Below are positions 1 to 9,187 of a DNA stretch of 64,000 nt, one piece after another; positions within the stretch are counted from its first letter, which is position 1, and every line of letters begins with the position of its first letter. The DNA comes from Amnibacterium kyonggiense (GTDB lineage: Bacteria > Actinomycetota > Actinomycetes > Actinomycetales > Microbacteriaceae): the NCBI RefSeq assembly GCF_004364555.1, contig NZ_SOAM01000002.1:806001-870000 (forward strand), given 5' to 3'. The notes beneath the pieces were generated by a model that made no database searches, was not told where the DNA came from, and saw nothing but the letters and a program-made list of their open reading frames with translations. The translations under genes and the position numbers were made by a program.

Positions 1-1
1 G

Positions 2-652
2 CAGGTCGACTACCCGTCGAGCGACCCGTACGTGACGGCGGTCGGCGGCACGTCGGACGCCATCGACTCGAGCGGCACGCTGCTCGGCCGCACCGGCTGG
101 GGCACCGTGAAGGAGAGCCTGTCGACGAACGGGAAGTCGTGGACGCCGGTCGGCTTCACCTCCGGCGCGGGCGGCGGCTCCTCGTCGCTGTTCAACAAGC
201 CCGCCTACCAGAACGGCACCGTCGGCGGCGGCGCCCGGCAGACGCCGGACGTCAGCGCCCTCGCGGACCCGACCACCGGGTTCCTCGTCGGTCAGACGCA
301 GACGTTCACCGACGGCGTCTACTACGACGAGTACCGCATCGGCGGCACGAGCCTCGCCTCACCCCTGTTCGCCGGCCTCACGGCGCTGTCGATCCAGCAG
401 GCGAAGCACGACGTCGGTCTGCTGAACCCGACGATCTACCGCTCGAAGGCGGCCTTCACGGACGTCACCGCGAAGTTCCCGGACGTCGGCAACGTCCGCG
501 CCGACTACGCCAACTCGGAGAACGCCGCGAAGGGCATCCTCTACTCCGTGCGCCTCTTCGACGAGGACAGCTCGCTGCCCACGACCGCCGGCTACGACAA
601 CGTCACCGGTGTCGGCACGCCGAACACGAAGTGGTTCTCCGCGCTGAAGTGA
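2..652 (+). CDS. S53 (sedolisin/kumamolisin-type) serine-carboxyl protease, C-terminal part
   Basis: The frame is open from the window edge, so the N-terminus lies outside; 216 residues are visible. The signature is the sedolisin catalytic serine segment GGTSLASPLFAGL (around residues 113-125 of the visible part), plus the upstream SSDPYVTAVGGT stretch that precedes the oxyanion region in this family. Family knowledge: S53 enzymes are secreted, acid-active endopeptidases with a Ser-Glu-Asp triad made from a pro-form. The Glu/Asp pair and any signal peptide are not visible here. It is followed by a strong hairpin and a convergent gene, so it ends its transcription unit. Confident in family, not in substrate. 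Confidence 0.9.
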   Translation, partial: QVDYPSSDPYVTAVGGTSDAIDSSGTLLGRTGWGTVKESLSTNGKSWTPVGFTSGAGGGSSSLFNKPAYQNGTVGGGARQTPDVSALADPTTGFLVGQTQTFTDGVYYDEYRIGGTSLASPLFAGLTALSIQQAKHDVGLLNPTIYRSKAAFTDVTAKFPDVGNVRADYANSENAAKGILYSVRLFDEDSSLPTTAGYDNVTGVGTPNTKWFSALK

Positions 653-667
653 TCCACTGACGAAGGA

Positions 668-693
668 GGGCCCGGGCGGCGACGCCCGGGCCC
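668..693. terminator. Bidirectional hairpin terminator
   Basis: An 11-bp perfect GC stem (GGGCCCGGGCG paired with its complement) with a 4-nt loop lies 15 bases after the protease stop and is followed by TTCCTC. It sits between two convergent genes and probably serves both. Confidence 0.75.
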
Positions 694-742
694 TTCCTCG
701 TGCGTGGAGCGGCAGGGGCGCCGGCTCCCGTCGACCGCGCCG

Positions 743-2833
743 CTACGCGTCGATGCGGTCGCGGTTCAGCGTGCTCGAGTTCTGCGTGATGAAGTCCTTG
801 CGCGGCGCGACGTCGTTGCCCATCAGCAGCTCGAAGGTGCGCTCCGCCGCCGCGGCGTCGGTCACGCGGACCCGGCGCAGCGTGCGGTACCGACGGTCCA
901 TCGTCGTCGTCGACAGCTGATCGGCGTCCATCTCCCCCAGCCCCTTGTAGCGCTGGATCGGCTCCTGCCAGCGCTTCCGCTCCTTGCGCAGCTGCGCGAG
1001 CACGCCGGCGAGCTCCTGCTCGCTGTAGGTGTAGACCGGCTCGTTCCTCTTGCCCGTGACGACCACGCGGTGCAGCGGCGGCACCGCGGCGAACACGCGG
1101 CCCTCCTCCACCATGGGCCGCATGTAGCGGAAGAAGAGGGTGAGCAGCAGGGTGCGGATGTGCGCGCCGTCCACGTCCGCGTCGCTCATCAGGATGACCT
1201 TGCCGTAGCGGGTGGCCTCGAGGTCGAACGTGCGGCCGGAGCCGCCGCCCAGGGCGGTGATGATCGCGGCGCACTCGGCGTTGCCGAGCATGTCGCTGAT
1301 CGACGCCTTCTGGACGTTGAGGATCTTGCCGCGGATCGGCATGAGCGCCTGGTACTCCGCGTTGCGGGCGAGCTTCGCCGTGCCGAGCGCCGAGTCGCCC
1401 TCGACGATGAACAGCTCGGTGTCGGCGACGTTCGTCGACCGGCAGTCCTTGAGCTTCGCGGGCAGGGAGGAGGACTCCAGCGCGTTCTTGCGACGCTGCG
1501 TCTCCTTGTGCGCGCGGGCAGAGATGCGGGTCTTCATCTCACCGACGACCTTCTCGAGCAGGACGCCGGTCTGCGCCTTGTCCTCCCGCTTCGGCGAGTC
1601 GAAGCGCTCGGTCAGCGCCTTCGTCAGGACCTGACGGACGATGCCGCGGACCGCGGGCGTGCCGAGCACCTCCTTCGTCTGGCCCTCGAACTGCGGCTCC
1701 GGCAGGCGGACCGTGAGCACGGCCGTGAGTCCGGCGAGGACGTCGTCCTTCTCGAGCTTCTCGTTCGCACCGACCTTGAGTCGGCGGGCGGCCGCCTCGA
1801 CCTGCGACTTCAGGACCGCGAACAACCCGGCCTCGAAGCCCTGCGCGTGGGTGCCGCCCTTCGGCGTCGTGATGATGTTGACGAAGGTGCGGGTGGTCGT
1901 CTCGTACCCGGTCCCCCAGCGGAGCGCCACGTCGACCTCGCAGGTGCGCTCGACCTCGGTCGCCTCCATGTGCCCGTTCGCCTGCAGCACCGGGATGGTC
2001 TCGGTGAACGCGCCGGAGCCCTGGATGCGCCAGGTGTCCGTGAGGGGCGCGTCGGGGGCGAGGAAGTCGACGAACTCGGAGATGCCGCCGTCGTACCGGA
2101 ACGTCTCGACGACGGGCTCCTCCCCGCGGAGGTCCTCGATGGTGATGCCGAGCCCCGGGACCAGGAACGCGGTCTGGCGCGCGCGGGACGTGAGGTCGCC
2201 GAGCGAGAACGCCGCGTCCCGGATGAAGATCTGCCGGTCCGCCCAGTAGCGCACCCGCGTGCCGGTGCTCCCCTTCGCGGCGCGGCCGACGACGCGCAGG
2301 GTGCTGCCGGAGACGAACGGCTCGAAGGGCGCGTCCGGCGACGGCCGCTTCGGGTCGGCGTCGGCGAAGGTGCCGGGCTCACCGCGGTGGAAGGACATCG
2401 CCCACGTCTTGCCGCCCCGGTCCACCTCGACGTCGAGGCGCTCGGACAGCGCGTTCACGACGGAGGCGCCGACGCCGTGCAGGCCGCCCGAGGCGGCGTA
2501 GGAGCCGGAGCCGAACTTGCCGCCGGCGTGCAGCTTCGTGAAGACGACCTCCACGCCCGTGAGACCGGTCTTCGGCTCGATGTCGACGGGGATGCCGCGG
2601 GCCCGGTCGCGGACCTCGACGCTCGAGTCGGGGTGCAGCACGACGTCGATGGAGGACCCGTGCCCGGCGAGCGCCTCGTCGACGGCGTTGTCGATGATCT
2701 CCCAGAGGCAGTGCATGAGCCCGCGGGAGTCGGTCGACCCGATGTACATCCCCGGCCGCTTCCGCACCGCCTCGAGGCCCTCGAGCACCGAGAGATGCCT
2801 CGCGTTGTAGGAGTTCGCGTCGTTCGCAGCCAT
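743..2833 (-). CDS. parE: DNA topoisomerase type IIA subunit B (ParE/topo IV type)
   Basis: ATPase and TOPRIM subunit of a second type IIA topoisomerase, acting on chromosome decatenation with ParA/ParC encoded elsewhere. GHKL ATPase motifs: EIIDNAVDEA (residues 45-54), the Mg/ATP loop at 74-82, and GGLHGVGASVVNALS (116-130). TOPRIM motifs EGDSA (478-482) and DADVDG (551-556) are intact. At 696 aa it has full family length. The ATP loop normally reads DNGRGIP; here it is DRARGIP, with the aspartate kept but two neighbours changed. Actinobacterial gyrB normally sits beside dnaA/gyrA, while the copy near sigA is the parE-type one. It is divergent from the DUF7455 gene. Confidence 0.9.
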   Translation of the reverse strand: MAANDANSYNARHLSVLEGLEAVRKRPGMYIGSTDSRGLMHCLWEIIDNAVDEALAGHGSSIDVVLHPDSSVEVRDRARGIPVDIEPKTGLTGVEVVFTKLHAGGKFGSGSYAASGGLHGVGASVVNALSERLDVEVDRGGKTWAMSFHRGEPGTFADADPKRPSPDAPFEPFVSGSTLRVVGRAAKGSTGTRVRYWADRQIFIRDAAFSLGDLTSRARQTAFLVPGLGITIEDLRGEEPVVETFRYDGGISEFVDFLAPDAPLTDTWRIQGSGAFTETIPVLQANGHMEATEVERTCEVDVALRWGTGYETTTRTFVNIITTPKGGTHAQGFEAGLFAVLKSQVEAAARRLKVGANEKLEKDDVLAGLTAVLTVRLPEPQFEGQTKEVLGTPAVRGIVRQVLTKALTERFDSPKREDKAQTGVLLEKVVGEMKTRISARAHKETQRRKNALESSSLPAKLKDCRSTNVADTELFIVEGDSALGTAKLARNAEYQALMPIRGKILNVQKASISDMLGNAECAAIITALGGGSGRTFDLEATRYGKVILMSDADVDGAHIRTLLLTLFFRYMRPMVEEGRVFAAVPPLHRVVVTGKRNEPVYTYSEQELAGVLAQLRKERKRWQEPIQRYKGLGEMDADQLSTTTMDRRYRTLRRVRVTDAAAAERTFELLMGNDVAPRKDFITQNSSTLNRDRIDA

Positions 2834-3005
2834 GTCGCCCCCACGCTAACCGTCGGGGACGACACGCCCGTCATGCGGCCCGGTGCGGCGCCCACCCTCG
2901 CTGTGGGGGTTCCGCGTACAGCGAACTGCCCGGTGGATCGACGCACTGTTGAAACATCCCCGTGCGAACATGGTTCACCGGCACGAAGCCCAAGAGGAGG
3001 TCGTC

Positions 3006-3239
3006 ATGACCCGCGCGTCAGACAGCAGCAACCTGGACTCCCTGGAGTCGCAGTTCTCGCTCACCGCGCTCGACCGCTGCGACAGCTGCGGCGCTCAGGC
3101 GTACATCCGAGTGCAGCTGGACAGCGGTGAGCTGCTCTTCTGCGCCCACCACGGCAAGAAGTACCAGGAGAAGCTCGCGGGCATCGCCCAGAGCTGGCAC
3201 GACGAGTCGTCTCGTCTGCTCCAGGAGTCGAAGGCGTAG
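3006..3239 (+). CDS. DUF7455 small zinc-knuckle protein
   Basis: A 77-aa cytosolic protein of unknown function. The start was chosen at the ATG preceded by a strong AGAGGAGG ribosome site; longer in-frame upstream sequence lacks coding character. The core has CDSCGAQAYIRV followed by FCAHHGKKY, a C-x2-C and C-x-H-H arrangement that probably binds one zinc. In actinobacteria this small protein is found beside topoisomerase and sigma-factor genes, as here. It has a hairpin terminator after its stop. The family is recognised; its biochemical role is unknown. Confidence 0.85.
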   Translation: MTRASDSSNLDSLESQFSLTALDRCDSCGAQAYIRVQLDSGELLFCAHHGKKYQEKLAGIAQSWHDESSRLLQESKA

Positions 3240-3258
3240 CCCTTCCCCCAGTCCTGCC

Positions 3259-3294
3259 GGAGGCCCGGGTCGCGTTCGCGCGCCCCGGGCCTCC
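3259..3294. terminator. Hairpin terminator between convergent genes
   Basis: An 11-bp perfect stem (GGAGGCCCGGG and its complement at 3284-3294) with a 14-nt loop, 20 bases after the DUF7455 stop and 12 bases beyond the convergent GatD-like gene. Confidence 0.7.
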
Positions 3295-3306
3295 GTCGTT
3301 CCCGGA

Positions 3307-4032
3307 TCAGGCGGAGGCGAGGAGGGCGGTGCGGATGCGGGCCGCTGCCGCGTCGGCCGCCGCCGCGGTCTCGCCGCGGACCGACACCGGACCGCCGAGC
3401 GCGGCCGCGAGCATCGCGTCCGCGAGCGCGGGGTTCTTCGCGAGCACCGGGCCGTGCATCCGCGTGCCGATGATTGAGCCGTGCCGGACGCCGTCCGACC
3501 CGCGGCCGTCGCCGACGCCCCGCCGCACGACGCCGAGCGGCGGCACGCCGGCCTCGAGCACGAGGCCGCGGGAGTGGTTCTCGTAGCCGACGAGGTCGCC
3601 CTCGGTCGCGCGGACGACGAGGTCTCCCGCCGCCCGCGACGGCAGCGGCTCCGCGATCGCCGGGACGAGCCCGAGGCCGTCCAGGCGGCCCTCCGCCAGC
3701 ACGATCGCGCGGGTCAGCGCCTCGAGCCCGGTCCCGACGGCGAGCACCGGCACGCCGTCGTCGATCCAGCCCTCGAGGTCGTCCTGCACCTCGCGCAGCG
3801 CCGCGAGGAGCGCGGGCAGCACCGGGTCGGTCGTCGATCCCAGGACGACCGCGACGGGCGTCGAGGTCGGCGCCTCCCCCGCGGCCAGCCGCTCGACGCG
3901 GATGTCGAGGTGGCCCGCCCAGACGGCGCGCCGCGCGAGCACGAGCGCGTTCTGCGCGTCGCCGTTCACGTCCGTCAGCTCCGGGAAGAGCGCGAGCACG
4001 CCGCGCTGTCCTGAGGTCCTCGAAGGGGTCAT
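3307..4032 (-). CDS. GatD-like class I glutamine amidotransferase fold protein lacking the catalytic cysteine
   Basis: 241 aa, alignable to GatD, the glutaminase half of lipid II isoglutaminyl synthase, over its whole length. Shared features are the N-terminal FPELTDVNGDAQNALVL, GYENHS (149-154), and GTRMHGPVLAKNP (189-201) with the usual histidine (His193). The nucleophile elbow, normally AICxxxQ in GatD, reads AVGTGLE (98-104): glycine 100 replaces the cysteine and Glu replaces the glutamine-contacting position. The protein contains no cysteine at all, so it cannot hydrolyse glutamine by the known mechanism. It overlaps the MurT-like gene by 4 bases (ATGA), so the two are translated together. 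I infer a structural or allosteric partner of the ligase. Confidence 0.8.
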   Translation of the reverse strand: MTPSRTSGQRGVLALFPELTDVNGDAQNALVLARRAVWAGHLDIRVERLAAGEAPTSTPVAVVLGSTTDPVLPALLAALREVQDDLEGWIDDGVPVLAVGTGLEALTRAIVLAEGRLDGLGLVPAIAEPLPSRAAGDLVVRATEGDLVGYENHSRGLVLEAGVPPLGVVRRGVGDGRGSDGVRHGSIIGTRMHGPVLAKNPALADAMLAAALGGPVSVRGETAAAADAAAARIRTALLASA

Positions 4033-5266
4033 CCGGCGAGCCCCAGGTGGCTCCGCGTGCGGCGCATGGCATCGGCCGTGAACACGATCGTCTTGATCCC
4101 CCGGTCGGGTTCGGGCAGGGCGAGGAACTCGTCGAGCGCGCGCCCGAGGTCGGGCTCGACGCGGTCGACCGTCACGCCCTGGTAGAGGAGCTGCAACGCG
4201 ATCTCGTCGGCCTTCGACCCCGACACGATCCGGGCGCGCCCGATCCGCGCGGTGTCCGCAGGCCAGAAGTAGGAGGGGTCCCGCACGTCCGACCCCATCG
4301 CGACGAGCACCTGGTCGAGGCCCTCGTCGAGCTCGTCGACGTTGAGCTGGAAGCTCGCGGTGTTCTGCACGAGGACGAACTCGACCTGCCGACCGCGGAC
4401 CGTCACGATCTCGCCGCGCCCGAAGACGGGAGACATCGCATCGAGCGCGCCGACGGCCGTCCGGGCGTCGAACGCCCCGCCGAGCAGCCGCTCCGCGGCG
4501 GCGAGCGCGCCGGCGGCGTCGACCGCGTAGTGCACGCCCTTCGCGGGCAGCCGGACGGACAGGGGTTCCCCGCGCACCTCGATGCGCGCCTCGCGCCCCG
4601 TCACGGCGACGACGCGGGTACCGGCGGTGATGCGCTGCGGTGTCGTCGCGGCGTAGCCGAGGCCGCGCGGCGCACCGGCGAGCACGGCATCGGCGACGCC
4701 GAACGGAACCACCTCCGCGTGGGGCGCGAGCGCGGTCAGCAGCGCGTCGTCGCCGTTCAGCACCACGGCGTCCGCGGCGCGGGCCGCGATGCGGCCGAGC
4801 ATCGCCTGCACCTGCTGCGCGTCGTGGAACCGGTCGATCTGGTCCGTCATCACGTTCGTGAGCAGGACCAGCCGGGCGCGGAAGCGGTCGGCGAGCCGCG
4901 CGCCGTGGCCCTCGTCCATCTCGAGCACCGCGAGATCCGCGTCGATGCGGCCGGTGATCGAGGCGCGCTCGAGGAGCGCGGACGTCAGCCCCTGCGTGAT
5001 GTTCGCGGTCGACGGGTTGGTGAACACCCGCTTCCCGTGCGCGACGAGGATCGCGACGAGCATCTTCGTGGTCGTCGACTTCCCCGCCGAGCCCGAGACG
5101 ACGACGAGGCCCTCCGGGAAGGAGGAGAGCACGTCGCCGAGGAAGCCGGGCGCGACGCGGTTGACCACGAGGCCCGGCACGGCGGAGCCGCCGCCCGCCT
5201 TCCGCAGACGGGCGGCAAGCCGAACGCCCCGGCCGATGAGCACGGCCGGGGCGTAGCGGGGAGAAC

Positions 5267-5270
<4 letters not shown>
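4029..5270 (-). CDS. MurT-like Mur ligase, divergent
   Basis: 413 aa Mur-ligase fold protein. P-loop GSAGKSTTT (60-68), LEMDEGH (116-122) and the [10 protein letters not shown] segment (138-147) match the MurT central domain. Known MurT activates the D-Glu alpha-carboxyl of lipid II with ATP and transfers ammonia supplied by GatD. In this copy the C-terminal motifs are altered: the usual KNPAG region reads QNTASF, and the DGxDxSWxWD region reads [13 protein letters not shown]. No cysteine is present, so there is no zinc ribbon. It overlaps both sigA (5267-5270) and the GatD-like gene (4029-4032), forming a tight operon. The ligase fold is sure; the transferred group is unknown. Confidence 0.8.
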
Positions 5271-6568
<1,298 letters not shown>

Positions 6569-6720
6569 GTGGCCCCCTCAGGACAGGCGTCGGGTTCGAC
6601 GTCGACGATGGCGGAAACGGGTTCGGGCCGCCCTCCCCGACGGGCGACGTACAGCGACAACGACCGCGAGTGCTCGCGTGTTCCCACTCGGCGCGTCCGG
6701 TGCCGCCCGACGCTCCTACA

Positions 6721-6726
6721 ATTGTA
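6721..6726 (-). promoter_or_regulatory. sigA -10 element
   Basis: TACAAT on the minus strand, the most consensus-like -10 in the window, lies about 150 bases before the sigA ATG, giving a long 5' leader. No convincing -35 was found. Confidence 0.55.
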
Positions 6727-6745
6727 CACGGCTCTCGGCGTGTCC

Positions 6746-8077
6746 TCAGGACCGGGGGCGCGACCTGCGCATCGCGGCTCGCGACCGGAACGCCCGCCAG
6801 AGCGGGCCGACGTCGACGCCCTCGTCGCGGAGGATGTCGCGGCGGGCCAGCCTGCGGGTGAGCCAGAAGCCCACGACGCCGCCGCCGACGATCAGGTACT
6901 GGACGGAGAGCGCGACCTTGAAGGCGCCGAGCGAGTAGAGCGGCGCGCCGGTCGCGTCGTGCTGCACGTCGAGCAGCAGGCCGATCAGGAACATCATCGT
7001 GAAGCTCGCGGTGAACCCGCCGACGTTGACGAAGCCGCTCGCGCCGCCGAGCCCCTCCGGCGGGTTGTAGGTGCGGGCGTAGTCGAACCCGATCTGCGAC
7101 GCGGGACCGCCGGCTCCCATCGCGACGACGAGGAGCACGAGCAGACCGATCGGCGGCGGGCCGGGCCAGAGCAGCACGAGCGTCCACGCGCCCGCCAGCC
7201 CGATGACGATCGCGAGGACGAGGTTCGACCGGCGGAGCGGGAAGCGGGCGGTCAGGCTGCCGAGCAGCGGCCCGATGAGGAAGCCGGTGAGCACCTGCAC
7301 GGTCAGGAGCGCCGACGCCTCGGCGCGCGGCAGCCCCACCGCGGACACGAGGAACGGGTACCCCCACAGCAGCGCGAACACGACGCCGCTCGACTGCGTC
7401 ACGAAGTGCGCCCAGAAGCCGAGCCGGGTGCCGCGGCGGGCCAGCGCGCCGCGGAGGGATCGCAGCGCGGACGGCAGGTCCGTCGACCGGACCGGCACCC
7501 CGGCGGGCGCGTCGTGCAGCACGAGCAGCGCGACGACGAACGCGACGCCGGAGACGCCCGCGGCGCCGAGGAACGCCGGGGTCCACCCGGCGACGCCGAG
7601 GAACGCCGCGAAGGGGAGCGCCGAGAGCACCTGCCCCAGCTGGCCGAGGTTGCCGAGCCACTGGCTGAGCACCGGCACCCGCCGCGGCGGGAACCACGCG
7701 TTCACGAGCCGGAGGGCGGCGATGAAGGTGGTGGCGTCACCCGCGCCGACGAGGGTGCGACCGAGGACCGCCACCGGCAGGACGCCCGCGGAGGCGACCG
7801 TCGCCTGCCCAGCCGCCATGAGCAGCGCCCCGACGACGATCACCTTCTTGGGGCCGAAGCGGTCGACCAGCACGCCGACCGGGATCTGCAGCACGGCGTA
7901 GACGAGGAGCTGGACGACGCCGAGCGTCGAGAGGGCGGCGGCCGAGGTGTCGAAGCGCTGCGCCGCCGCGACCCCGGCGACGCCGAGCGTGCTGCGCTGC
8001 AGCACCGCGCAGAGGTAGGCGACGACGGCGCCGCCGAGCACCAGCCACGCGCGGGCGGGAGTGCGCTCCCGGATCAC
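6746..8077 (-). CDS. MFS transporter, 12 TM
   Basis: 443 aa with about 12 hydrophobic helices and the MFS loop motif VDRFGPKKVIVVGALLM after helix 2. The GTG start (VIRERTPARAW) overlaps the stop of the upstream PAC2 gene by 4 bases (GTGA), so the two are coupled. Substrate cannot be read from sequence; the general class is the NarK/sugar-phosphate-like carriers. A basic C-terminal tail (RSRAAMRRSRPRS) is cytoplasmic. Its 3' end abuts the sigA promoter. Confidence 0.8.
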   Translation of the reverse strand: MIRERTPARAWLVLGGAVVAYLCAVLQRSTLGVAGVAAAQRFDTSAAALSTLGVVQLLVYAVLQIPVGVLVDRFGPKKVIVVGALLMAAGQATVASAGVLPVAVLGRTLVGAGDATTFIAALRLVNAWFPPRRVPVLSQWLGNLGQLGQVLSALPFAAFLGVAGWTPAFLGAAGVSGVAFVVALLVLHDAPAGVPVRSTDLPSALRSLRGALARRGTRLGFWAHFVTQSSGVVFALLWGYPFLVSAVGLPRAEASALLTVQVLTGFLIGPLLGSLTARFPLRRSNLVLAIVIGLAGAWTLVLLWPGPPPIGLLVLLVVAMGAGGPASQIGFDYARTYNPPEGLGGASGFVNVGGFTASFTMMFLIGLLLDVQHDATGAPLYSLGAFKVALSVQYLIVGGGVVGFWLTRRLARRDILRDEGVDVGPLWRAFRSRAAMRRSRPRS

Positions 8078-8991
8078 GCCTCGTCGTCGTTCGAGCGCCG
8101 CAGCGCGAGGAACTTCTCCAGCTCGGCCGCGAGCTCGTCGGCGCTCGGCACCTCCCCCTCCACGTCCGTGAGGGGCGAGCGGACCGGGTTGCCGGCCATG
8201 TAGGCGTCGTGCCGCTCCTCGAGGGTGCGGACCAGGCCCTCCAGCTCGGCGTTGCCGGCGACCTGCTCGTCGACGCGCGCGGTGAAGTCCCGCGAGCGGT
8301 CGCGCACCGGGTCGATCGCGAAGAGCAGCCCCGTCGCCGCCGAGACGACCTCGAGGCCCTTCGCCACGGCGGCGGGCAGCTCGGTGTCCGCGAGGTAGTG
8401 CGGGATGAGGAGCACGAACTCGGCGACCTCGCGGTCCTGCTCCGCAAGACGGAACTCGAGCAGGTGCAGCACGTTCGACGGCGCCCTCGTCGTCGGCCGC
8501 CAGGCGCTCATGGAGTCGATCAGCGCCTGCCGGTTGCCGCCGACCGTGACCTGCAGCGGTCGCGTGTGCGGGACGGGCATCGGGATCGCCTGCACCCAGG
8601 TCGTGCTCGTGACGCCGAACCGCTCGATGAGTCCGATGACGGCGGCCGTGAAGCGGTTCCACTGGAAGTCGGGCTCGAAGCCGCTGAGCAGCAGGAACGG
8701 GCGGCCGATCTCGTCGTGGCAGAGGCTGAGCTCGAGGGACGACGTCGTGAAGGACGCGATGTGGTCCTCGTCGAACTCGATGACCGGGCGGCGGGCGCGG
8801 TAGTCGAGCAGCTCGTCGGTGTCGAAGACGGCGATCGGCGTCGGCGAGGCGTTGTCGGCGAAGTACTCGGCGAGCTGCTGGACCGCGCCGCCCGCGTCGG
8901 CGAAGCCCGTCAGCCCGGCGACGAGCGGGAGCCCCTGCGGCACGTCGGCCGCGTCGGGCGTGAGCTCGTACAGGTCCTCGGGCTCGCGCAT
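8074..8991 (-). CDS. PAC2 family protein
   Basis: 305 aa member of the PAC2 family, named from the archaeal and eukaryotic proteasome assembly chaperone 2 fold. It has the typical start PLVAGLTGFADAGGAVQQLAEY, the central FLLLSGFEPDFQWNRFTAAVIGLI and the VPHTRP segment after IPMP. In actinobacteria these cytosolic proteins are conserved but without proven function; the link to the proteasome is by fold only. It is transcribed from a leaderless promoter immediately upstream (TAGAAT, then 6 bases, then ATG) and is coupled to the downstream MFS gene. Confidence 0.85.
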   Translation of the reverse strand: MREPEDLYELTPDAADVPQGLPLVAGLTGFADAGGAVQQLAEYFADNASPTPIAVFDTDELLDYRARRPVIEFDEDHIASFTTSSLELSLCHDEIGRPFLLLSGFEPDFQWNRFTAAVIGLIERFGVTSTTWVQAIPMPVPHTRPLQVTVGGNRQALIDSMSAWRPTTRAPSNVLHLLEFRLAEQDREVAEFVLLIPHYLADTELPAAVAKGLEVVSAATGLLFAIDPVRDRSRDFTARVDEQVAGNAELEGLVRTLEERHDAYMAGNPVRSPLTDVEGEVPSADELAAELEKFLALRRSNDDEA

Positions 8992-8997
8992 CGGTCG

Positions 8998-9003
8998 ATT
9001 CTA
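8998..9003 (-). promoter_or_regulatory. -10 element, leaderless PAC2 transcript
   Basis: TAGAAT on the minus strand with a 6-base gap to the PAC2 ATG; no room for a ribosome site. Confidence 0.6.
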
Positions 9004-9046
9004 CGGACGCCCGCCGACGGCGGCGGGCGCGTGACAGGGTGGCGGG

Positions 9047-9178
9047 ATGCCCCCCGCGCCGCCGATTGAGGAGGTCGTCGCCGCGCTCGCCGAGGCGTGG
9101 ACGCGGCACCCCGTGACCGACGGGTTCCGGCTCGAGACCGACCGGGCTGAGGCTCCCGGCCCAGCGACGCCTCCCTAG
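9047..9178 (+). CDS. Possible small protein (43 aa) or gene remnant
   Basis: ATG-to-TAG frame of 43 residues with GC-rich third positions in its first two thirds (PIEEVVAALAEAWTRHPV looks helical and coding). It is preceded by CAGGGT and a 6-base gap, the leaderless layout used elsewhere in this window. Its stop codon TAG forms the first three bases of the pepA -10 element. The last ~10 residues look non-coding, so it may be the 5' stub of a deleted gene. No homologue is recognised. Confidence 0.3.
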   Translation: MPPAPPIEEVVAALAEAWTRHPVTDGFRLETDRAEAPGPATPP

Positions 9179-9181
9179 GCT
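9176..9181 (+). promoter_or_regulatory. pepA -10 element (leaderless)
   Basis: TAGGCT with a 6-base gap to the pepA ATG. Confidence 0.6.
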
Positions 9182-9187
9182 CGGGCC

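Noticed and set aside
704-3130. Long plus-strand open frame opposite parE
   Set aside because: Arg/Ala/Asp-rich antisense frame created by high GC; no family likeness, and parE is unmistakable on the other strand.
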